Source: Kiritimatiellia bacterium
Lineage (GTDB): Bacteria > Verrucomicrobiota > Kiritimatiellia > RFP12 > DVOR01
NCBI GenBank assembly: GCA_900771325.1
Contig: CAAGNN010000038.1
Coordinates: forward strand, 1-10,624
DNA: 10,624 bases
Reading direction: 5' to 3'
Below, one piece after another: positions 6,025-10,624 of the stretch. The position numbers and the translations under genes are program-made. The notes beneath the pieces are model-generated. The model searched no databases. It was not told the DNA's origin and worked only from the letters and a program-made list of their open reading frames with translations. How positions within the stretch are numbered: the stretch's first letter is position 1; each line of letters starts with the position of its first letter.

Positions 6025-7390
6025 ATTCAATCATTCGGATGGTTTCCCAGCGCCCGCGCAGGAAGCGAATTAGCAGACCGCAACCGGCGAGCACCACGTA
6101 AAAGACAATCGACAGCCACAGGGCCACGATGCCAAAGCCGGCCAGGTAGAGGCCAAAGAGCGCCGGCATCCAGAGGAAGACGGCCACCGAGCAGACCCAG
6201 CCCATCACGAAGTGGGTATCGCCCGCGCCCTTCAACGCGCCGCCCAAGACGAGGTTCCAGGTATCGAAGAGGGCCCAGGCCAGGAAGATGACGATGAGCT
6301 TTCGGCCCAGGGGGAGGAACTCGGCGTAGGTGAAGGGGGCGTGCGCGGGGAAGAAGGCGTGCAGGATGGGGCCGTTAAAGCCCAGGATGACCGCCGCGCA
6401 GAGGACCAGGTAGCCCCAACCCAGCAGCACGCAGTTGCGGCCGACGCGCCGGGCACCGGCCACGTCCCGGTCGCCCATACACTGTCCGGTGAGGATGTTG
6501 GCCGCCATCCCCAGGCCCAGTAGGGGCGCAAAGACCAGGTGGTTGATGGAGAAGGCGATGTTGCTGGCGGCGAAGGAGAGCGCGTCCAGCCGCCCGGTGA
6601 GGAAGACAAAGACCGCGAAGGTGCCCACGTCCAGCAAGACGTGGCTCCCGCTCGGCAGCCCAAAGCGCGTGATCCCGAGCAGGGCGCGGGTCTGCCAGGC
6701 AAAGGCCACGCGCCGACGGCGACGGGTGGCGAAGTGGGCTTCGCGGAAGATGGCCACCACCAGGATGGCGAGGACGATGTATTGCGAGAGGGCAGTCGCC
6801 AGACCGGCTCCGGCGATGCCGAGCTCGGGCAAGCCCCACCAGCCCCAGATGAGTAGTGGATCGAGCAGGATATTGAAGGCGTTGCCCACCACATTGGCCA
6901 CCATCACCAGGCGCGTAAAGCCCTGCCCGGTGAAGAAGCCCGAGAGGGCGGCAATGAAGGGAATGGCCAGGCTGCCGAAGACGAGCATTCGGTAGTAGCT
7001 GACCTCCTCGGCCACCACCTCGGGTGCGTGGCCGGCCAGGGCGAAGAGCCAGTTGCCCAGCGGCAAGGTCAGCAACAAAATCGGCACGCAGAGCGCCGCC
7101 AGCCAGACCCCCTGCCCCATCGCCCGCGCACAGGCTGCCCGCGCCCCCGCCCCGGCATACTGCGCCACAAAGGTCCCCGAATAGGCCACCACGTTCTGCA
7201 AGAAGGCGAGGATGATAAAGCTCATCAACCCCGCCGGCATTGCCGCCTGAATGCTCACGGCGCTATAGCGCGCCAGGAAGAGGCGGTCGGCAAACATCAT
7301 CACCGCCTGGGCGGCCATCGTCAGCACCAACGGCCAGGCCACCGCCAGGCACGAACCCAAACTGCCGCGCGCTTGCGTCCGCTCCGCCAT
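6023..7390 (-). CDS. MATE family efflux transporter
   Basis: The product is 455 residues, the usual length for MATE exporters, with about twelve hydrophobic segments in two six-helix halves. Family landmarks are visible: MFADRLFLARYS (32-43, helix 1), GFFTGQGFTR (151-160), GIAGAGLATALSQ (191-203), GMAANILTGQCMGDRD (294-309, the matching element of the second half) and GALKGAGDTHF (384-394). A basic loop (about 216-228, five Arg in a row) separates the halves, on the cytoplasmic side by the positive-inside rule. Such proteins export cationic drugs or metabolites with Na+ or H+ influx; the substrate cannot be read from the sequence. Start ATG with GAGG eight bases upstream. Only 3 nt follow the HAD stop and 7 nt precede the DUF362 start, so it lies in the middle of an operon. 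Confidence 0.92.
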   Translation of the reverse strand: MAERTQARGSLGSCLAVAWPLVLTMAAQAVMMFADRLFLARYSAVSIQAAMPAGLMSFIILAFLQNVVAYSGTFVAQYAGAGARAACARAMGQGVWLAALCVPILLLTLPLGNWLFALAGHAPEVVAEEVSYYRMLVFGSLAIPFIAALSGFFTGQGFTRLVMVANVVGNAFNILLDPLLIWGWWGLPELGIAGAGLATALSQYIVLAILVVAIFREAHFATRRRRRVAFAWQTRALLGITRFGLPSGSHVLLDVGTFAVFVFLTGRLDALSFAASNIAFSINHLVFAPLLGLGMAANILTGQCMGDRDVAGARRVGRNCVLLGWGYLVLCAAVILGFNGPILHAFFPAHAPFTYAEFLPLGRKLIVIFLAWALFDTWNLVLGGALKGAGDTHFVMGWVCSVAVFLWMPALFGLYLAGFGIVALWLSIVFYVVLAGCGLLIRFLRGRWETIRMIE

Positions 7391-7393
7391 CGC

Positions 7394-8062
7394 CTAGACC
7401 TCAACTCCCTCGGCGCAGAGGGCCTGCACCCGCGCCACCGTCACCTCGCGCAGACTCTCCACCACCGGATAACCCGCGCGCGCCAGGCGCTCAGGCGTCT
7501 GATGGCCCGCCGCGCACAACAGGCACTGCCATCCCTGCGCGCGCGCCACCTCGGCATCGTGCAGCGTATCGCCGATGAGCACCACCGGCCCGCGCAACGC
7601 CAGGCGCTCGGCGGCCTTGGCCTTCGAGGCCCCCTCGTAGTTGCTGCTGCCCAGGACGAAGTCCATCCCCTCGGCCAACCCGAATTGCTGTAGCTGCATC
7701 TCCAGCAGCCCCTGCTCCAGCGCCGAGAGGACCCCCTGGCGCAGATGCCCTTCGCGGAAGGCCCCCACGCACTCGCGCGCGCCCGGCTGCAGCCGCAGGT
7801 GCTTGGAGAAGAGGTAGCGCAAATGAAAACTCTCGGCCAGGGCCTCCCAGTCGAAGGGCGTGGCCGGCTCCATCCCCAGAGAACGGTAGAAGGAGGCCAC
7901 GGGGAAGTCGAAGCGCCGGCGGTAATCCTCGCGCGACAGGGGCGGAAGACGATGGGCGCGCAGAATGGCGTTGAGGGCATCGAGGCACGCCTGCAAATCG
8001 TCAATCAGCGTGCCATTAAAGTCCCAAATCACAGTCACAGGGGCGGTCGGGGGCGGGGTCAT
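7394..8062 (-). CDS. HAD superfamily hydrolase with DxN motif I
   Basis: The product is 222 residues, cytoplasmic, the size of phosphoglycolate phosphatase-like HAD enzymes with a helical C1 cap (about 25-90). Motif I is WDFNGTLIDD (13-22): the nucleophile Asp14 is present, but the acid/base Asp two residues on is Asn16. Motif II is probably Ser113 in VLSALEQG, motif III a Lys at 147 or 149, and motif IV GDTLHD with Asp165 and Asp169. DFNGT and DWNGT variants occur in a recognised group of HAD proteins, so this need not mean loss of activity, though a weak or altered reaction is possible. The ATG at 8062 overlaps the ftsW stop as ATGA, implying coupled translation; the longer reading frame upstream to 8176 would lie inside ftsW. 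Substrate unknown. Confidence 0.85.
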   Translation of the reverse strand: MTPPPTAPVTVIWDFNGTLIDDLQACLDALNAILRAHRLPPLSREDYRRRFDFPVASFYRSLGMEPATPFDWEALAESFHLRYLFSKHLRLQPGARECVGAFREGHLRQGVLSALEQGLLEMQLQQFGLAEGMDFVLGSSNYEGASKAKAAERLALRGPVVLIGDTLHDAEVARAQGWQCLLCAAGHQTPERLARAGYPVVESLREVTVARVQALCAEGVEV

Positions 8063-9177
8063 ACGGTAAAAGAGACGGGCTTGAGGGTGTTGGCTTCGGG
8101 GTCGATTTCTTGGTTGAGCGTGACGCGGCCGACCCCCAGGAGGATGCCGACAGCGGAGAAAGAGGCCAGGAGGCAAGAGCCGCCATAGGAGAGGAAGGGC
8201 AGGGCCAGACCCTTCGTCGGGAAGAGGTGGGTGACCACGGCCATATTGGCCGCGCCCTGCGCGCAGAGCAGCATCGTGGCGCCGAAGGCCAGGAGCGTCC
8301 CCTGCTTATCCTTGGCGCGGAAGGCAATCGTCGCCCCGCCGCCCAGAAGCAGCAGGTAGGCCAGCCACACCCCGCCGGTGGCCACGAGCCCCATATCCTC
8401 GGCCACCACGGCAAAGATGAAGTCGGTATGGCACTCGGGCAGATAGTACTCCTTCTGCATCCCCTGCCCGATGCCCACGCCGCGCAAGCCGCCGTTGCGG
8501 AAGGCAATCTCCGACTGGATTGCCTGGTCGTTCTCGTCGTTCGCCTCCCTGCGCAAGCGCGCCATCCGGTTCGGGTTGAGCGCCACCAGAATGCCAATCG
8601 CCGCCACGCCAATCATCCCCAGCAGCAGGCAACGCCGAATAGAAACGCCCCCCAATAGCAAGGTCAGCCCGCAGAGCGCGCAATAGACGAACGAGCCGCC
8701 GAAGTCCGGCTGCGCCAAGGTCAACATCAGGGGCACGGCCACCATTGCCATCGGCACGGCAAAGCCGCGCCCAAAGCGCCGGATCAGCCCCCCCTGCACC
8801 TCCAGGTAGGCCGAGAGCACCACGATGATAAAGAGCTTGACGAACTCAATCGGCTGCAGACTGAACGGCCCCAAGTTGATCCACCGGCGCGCCCCATTGG
8901 CTGCGCGCCCAAGCCCCGGCACAAAGACCGCCACCAGCGCGCACACCATCAGCGCAAAGAGCGTCCACATCACCGCCGGACGCCGATAGAAGCGGTAGTC
9001 GATGAAGTAGAGCCCCGTGGCCAAGAGCACGCCCAGCCCCAGGAAGGCGCTCTGCATAATACAGTAGTGATAGGGCCCCAACCCCTGCGACTTGCTGGCA
9101 TACGAGATGACCATCACCCCGAACACCGCCAGAGCGAAGGTGACAATCATAATCGTGCGAAGGGCAAGCTTGAGCAT
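8059..9177 (-). CDS. ftsW: Septal peptidoglycan glycosyltransferase FtsW (SEDS family)
   Basis: The product is 372 residues with about ten membrane segments, normal for the family. SEDS landmarks are GARRWINLGPFSLQPIEFVKL-type sequence at 95-115 (GARRW then LQPIEFVKL), QPDFGGS (157-162), an LPECHTDFIFAVVAEDMG loop (246-263) holding the conserved Asp252 that corresponds to the essential Asp of the polymerase site, and KGLALPFLSYGGS (322-334). SEDS proteins polymerise lipid II into glycan with a class B penicillin-binding protein; none is encoded in this window, nor are other mur or fts genes. FtsW is preferred over RodA by the HTDFIFAVVAED and LPFLSYGGS wording, but the division-versus-elongation role is inferred. 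The N-terminus has almost no cytoplasmic tail before helix 1. Start ATG has AGAGG nine bases upstream; the end overlaps the HAD gene. Confidence 0.92.
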   Translation of the reverse strand: MLKLALRTIMIVTFALAVFGVMVISYASKSQGLGPYHYCIMQSAFLGLGVLLATGLYFIDYRFYRRPAVMWTLFALMVCALVAVFVPGLGRAANGARRWINLGPFSLQPIEFVKLFIIVVLSAYLEVQGGLIRRFGRGFAVPMAMVAVPLMLTLAQPDFGGSFVYCALCGLTLLLGGVSIRRCLLLGMIGVAAIGILVALNPNRMARLRREANDENDQAIQSEIAFRNGGLRGVGIGQGMQKEYYLPECHTDFIFAVVAEDMGLVATGGVWLAYLLLLGGGATIAFRAKDKQGTLLAFGATMLLCAQGAANMAVVTHLFPTKGLALPFLSYGGSCLLASFSAVGILLGVGRVTLNQEIDPEANTLKPVSFTV

Positions 9178-9206
9178 CGTTGCGGGCCTCTCGAGGGGAA
9201 AGAAGA

Positions 9207-9245
9207 GGCGGATTGCAAGTGGCGCGGGCCAGGGTGCAATCCGCC
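9207..9245 (-). terminator. Hairpin in the lysM-ftsW gap, possible attenuator or terminator
   Basis: GGCGGATTGCA (9207-9217) pairs perfectly with TGCAATCCGCC (9235-9245), an 11-bp stem with a 17-nt loop. In the minus-strand transcript it is followed by TCTTCTTTCCCC, a pyrimidine-rich but imperfect U-tract. It lies 25 nt after the LysM stop codon and 29 nt before the ftsW start. It could end part of the transcripts so that the lipoprotein is made in excess over FtsW, or act as an RNA processing site. Confidence 0.5.
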
Positions 9246-9252
9246 AACTATC

Positions 9253-9265
9253 AGCGCCAGGCGCT
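9253..9265. repeat. Small palindrome after the LysM gene
   Basis: AGCGCC-A-GGCGCT is a perfect inverted repeat starting 5 nt after the LysM stop codon on the minus strand. In RNA it would fold with a loop of about five bases. With the larger hairpin next to it, it makes the 92-nt gap between the two genes largely structured. Confidence 0.5.
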
Positions 9266-9269
9266 GGAC

Positions 9270-10331
9270 TTAGTGCTTCGGGATGCGGAGCGTGGTGCCG
9301 GGGGCCACGGCGTTATTCGTGGTGTCCTCGAGGTTGTTCGCCGCGCGCAGGTCGGTCAGGAGCACATTGAACTTCAACGAAATGCTCACCAAATCCTCCT
9401 TCTCGCCCACCACGTAGGTGGTAAACTCCTCGGCCGGAGCCGCCGGGAGCTGCTGGGGCACCGGAGGCTGAGGCGCAGCCGCTTCCACGGGCGCAGCCGG
9501 CGGCGGAGGCGGCAACGCCTCTTCGCCCTGCTGGGGCTGGACATCCACCGGCGTGACAATCACCGCCGGCTCTTCAACCACCGGCGCAGGGGTCTCCGCC
9601 TTGGGGGCCGGCGGATCGACCACCGGCTTCTTCTGCTCGGCGGGCTTCTGGGTGGCCGGCTTCTGAGCAGGCTTTGCGGCAGGCTTCTTCGTCGCACCGG
9701 GGATGGTGAGCTTCTGGCCCACCCAAATGGTGTCGCCCTTCAAGTTGTTGGCCTTCTTGATGGCCTCCACCTTCACCCCGTGCTTGCGCGCAACCGTGCC
9801 GAGCACGTCGCCGGACTTGACCACGTAGGTCGTCGACCCGGCCGGGGCCGCCGGCTTGGCCGCACGCGGCTTGGCCTTGACCGTCACATCCGTCCCCGCC
9901 GGCAGGAGCACCTTCTGCCCAATGCGCAGGTTGTTCGGGTTCCCGCGCAGCGAGGGGTTGAGGGCCAGAATGTCAGGCTGGCGGACCTTGAAGCGGGTGG
10001 AGAGCGCGCTCACCGAGTCGCCCGCCGTCACCGTGTAGCTCACCGGCTGAGGATGGACCGCCTCGGGCTTCTTCGCCTCGGGCTTAGCCTCCGGCTGCGC
10101 GGCAGGCTGGGCCTCGGGCTCGACCGCCTCGGACTTCACCTCGGCCTCGTTGGGCGTAACCGTCGGCTCGGCACTCACCTCGGCCTCGACCTGCTCGGTC
10201 TCCTGCCGATTCACTTCAATGGCTTCCTGCTGCGCCTGGCTGGCCGCAGCCTCCTGCTTCGTGGCACAACCGGTCATCACTACGGCCGAACACGCCGTCA
10301 GACAAAGGGAAAACAAGACTTGCTTCTTCAT
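9270..10331 (-). CDS. Lipoprotein with three LysM domains
   Basis: The product is 353 residues. The N-terminus MKKQVLFSLCLTACSAVVMTGC is a lipoprotein signal (shown in parts: basic KK, hydrophobic VLFSLCLTA, lipobox MTGC with Cys22; LTAC with Cys14 is a less likely alternative). A Glu/Ala/Pro-rich stretch (about 28-96) follows, then LysM 1 (98-145, YTVTAGDSVSALS), LysM 2 (168-212, YVVKSGDVLGTVA), a long Pro/Ala/Lys linker (about 213-302) and LysM 3 (304-351, YVVGEKEDLVSIS), which ends the protein. LysM domains bind N-acetylglucosamine in peptidoglycan, so this is probably a membrane-anchored wall-binding protein. No peptidase or amidase domain is present. LysM 3 has lost the usual GD in its first loop (GEKED). 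The ATG at 10331 is chosen for its signal peptide and AGGAG site; upstream reading to 10406 runs into promoter-like DNA. Confidence 0.93.
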   Translation of the reverse strand: MKKQVLFSLCLTACSAVVMTGCATKQEAAASQAQQEAIEVNRQETEQVEAEVSAEPTVTPNEAEVKSEAVEPEAQPAAQPEAKPEAKKPEAVHPQPVSYTVTAGDSVSALSTRFKVRQPDILALNPSLRGNPNNLRIGQKVLLPAGTDVTVKAKPRAAKPAAPAGSTTYVVKSGDVLGTVARKHGVKVEAIKKANNLKGDTIWVGQKLTIPGATKKPAAKPAQKPATQKPAEQKKPVVDPPAPKAETPAPVVEEPAVIVTPVDVQPQQGEEALPPPPPAAPVEAAAPQPPVPQQLPAAPAEEFTTYVVGEKEDLVSISLKFNVLLTDLRAANNLEDTTNNAVAPGTTLRIPKH

Positions 10332-10338
10332 TGATAAA

Positions 10339-10343
10339 CTCCT
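10339..10343 (-). promoter_or_regulatory. Ribosome binding site of the LysM lipoprotein gene
   Basis: AGGAG on the minus strand, seven bases before the ATG at 10331, is an ideal site. It settles the start against in-frame upstream codons and suggests high expression, as expected for an abundant envelope lipoprotein. Confidence 0.8.
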
Positions 10344-10377
10344 GATTCGGGGCGCACTCGCCCTCAAAACGCCACAC

Positions 10378-10406
10378 ACAATAGCAAATCTCACCCCAAA
10401 AGGCAA
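10378..10406 (-). promoter_or_regulatory. Candidate promoter of the LysM-ftsW unit
   Basis: On the minus strand TTGCCT (10401-10406) and TATTGT (10378-10383) are separated by 17 nt; each hexamer matches four of six consensus positions. The predicted start leaves a leader of about 40 nt before the LysM gene. The stretch 10332-10435 is clearly less GC-rich than its surroundings, which supports a promoter region. No operator-like palindrome is evident. Confidence 0.4.
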
Positions 10407-10439
10407 CCAAGAACGAACGCTTTAGTGTCCCGAAACCGA

Positions 10440-10624
10440 GGCCCTGCGGGCCGTGAGGGTGCGGGCGATGCCCGCGTGAGGGTGGCCCTGCGGGCCGTGA
10501 GGGGGCTCGCTGCGCTCGCGAGAGCTTGGCGGCTGCGCCGCCGTGAGGTGCGCCTCCGGCGCGTGAAAGGGGCTGCAGTGGCCTGCTTCGCCCGGCCACC
10601 CGCCCCGGGTGCGAAGCCCACCCG
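10440..10624. repeat. Right hairpin array, continuing beyond the window
   Basis: Plus-strand modules in order: GGCCC-TGC-GGGCC (10440-10452), GCGGGC-GAT-GCCCGC (10461-10475), GGCCC-TGC-GGGCC (10484-10496), GCTCGC-TGC-GCTCGC (10505-10519), GGCGGC-TGC-GCCGCC (10528-10542) and GCGCC-TCC-GGCGC (10550-10562). Linkers are GTGAGG followed by G or T, except GAGAGCTT after the fourth module and GTGAAAGGGG after the last. Then comes GTGGCC...GGCCAC (10578-10599) and ACCCGCCCCGGGT (10598-10610). This is the same series as 87-212, same orientation, with one extra and one duplicated module at the front. After 10610 the two copies diverge. It lies upstream of the LysM promoter region. Confidence 0.85.

Noticed and set aside
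4906..6291. 461-residue open frame on the plus strand across DUF362 and the MATE end
   Set aside because: Low-complexity Gly/Ala/Val/Asp translation antisense to genes with clear family motifs.
7394..8176. Longer HAD protein starting at 8176
   Set aside because: The extension is low-complexity and lies inside ftsW; the ATGA overlap start gives a normal HAD N-terminus.
9270..10406. Longer LysM protein starting at 10406
   Set aside because: It would bury the lipoprotein signal peptide and the ideal AGGAG-ATG start at 10331.
1..10624. Mobile element carrying the gene block
   Set aside because: The flanking repeats are direct, hairpin-rich arrays; no transposase, integrase, terminal inverted repeats or target duplication is seen.

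Overview
This is a GC-rich bacterial chromosomal window. All eight recognisable genes lie on the minus strand, and arrays of short GC-rich hairpins stand at both ends. The gene set is ordinary chromosomal material: cell-wall synthesis, biotin attachment, nucleotide sanitation, a MATE transporter and a U32-family protein. I see no transposase, integrase, phage, tRNA, rRNA or CRISPR. The lineage cannot be fixed from the sequence. The high GC, a LysM lipoprotein before ftsW, the COG2768-type Fe-S protein and the secreted leucine-rich-repeat protein would fit a Verrucomicrobiota/Kiritimatiellota-type or another diderm bacterium, but this is only a guess.

In the direction of transcription (right to left): positions 10440-10624 hold a hairpin array that runs off the right edge. 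A short AT-richer stretch (about 10332-10435) carries a plausible promoter. It is followed by a LysM lipoprotein gene (9270-10331), a 92-nt gap with two hairpins, ftsW (8059-9177), a HAD phosphatase gene (7394-8062, overlapping ftsW by ATGA), a MATE transporter gene (6023-7390) and a DUF362/ferredoxin-like Fe-S protein gene (4897-6015). These five are tightly packed and probably form one transcription unit or two overlapping ones. After a 67-nt gap with an extended -10 promoter come a Nudix-BirA fusion gene (3681-4829), a secreted leucine-rich-repeat protein gene (2947-3693, overlapping by 13 nt) and a long U32 'peptidase' gene (564-2924). Positions 65-563 hold a second hairpin and repeat region. 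A near-consensus sigma-70 promoter (29-57) then fires leftward out of the window.

The first unit is envelope-oriented: a peptidoglycan-binding lipoprotein and a septal glycosyltransferase, with a phosphatase, an exporter and a redox protein of unknown role behind them. The second unit combines nucleotide-pool hydrolysis or housecleaning with biotinylation in one polypeptide, plus a secreted LRR protein and a probable Fe-S hydroxylase or peptidase of the U32 family.

The most unusual material is the pair of hairpin arrays. Each is a run of 13-15-nt stem-loops, most with different stem sequences but a constant 3-nt-loop architecture, joined by a near-constant GTGAGG linker. Modules recur in the same order and orientation at both ends of the 10-kb gene block. 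The left copy adds a 16-bp-stem hairpin, 22-bp tandem repeats and a 12-bp stem with a GNRA-type loop. The second most notable item is the Nudix-biotin ligase fusion, which probably starts from a leaderless mRNA.
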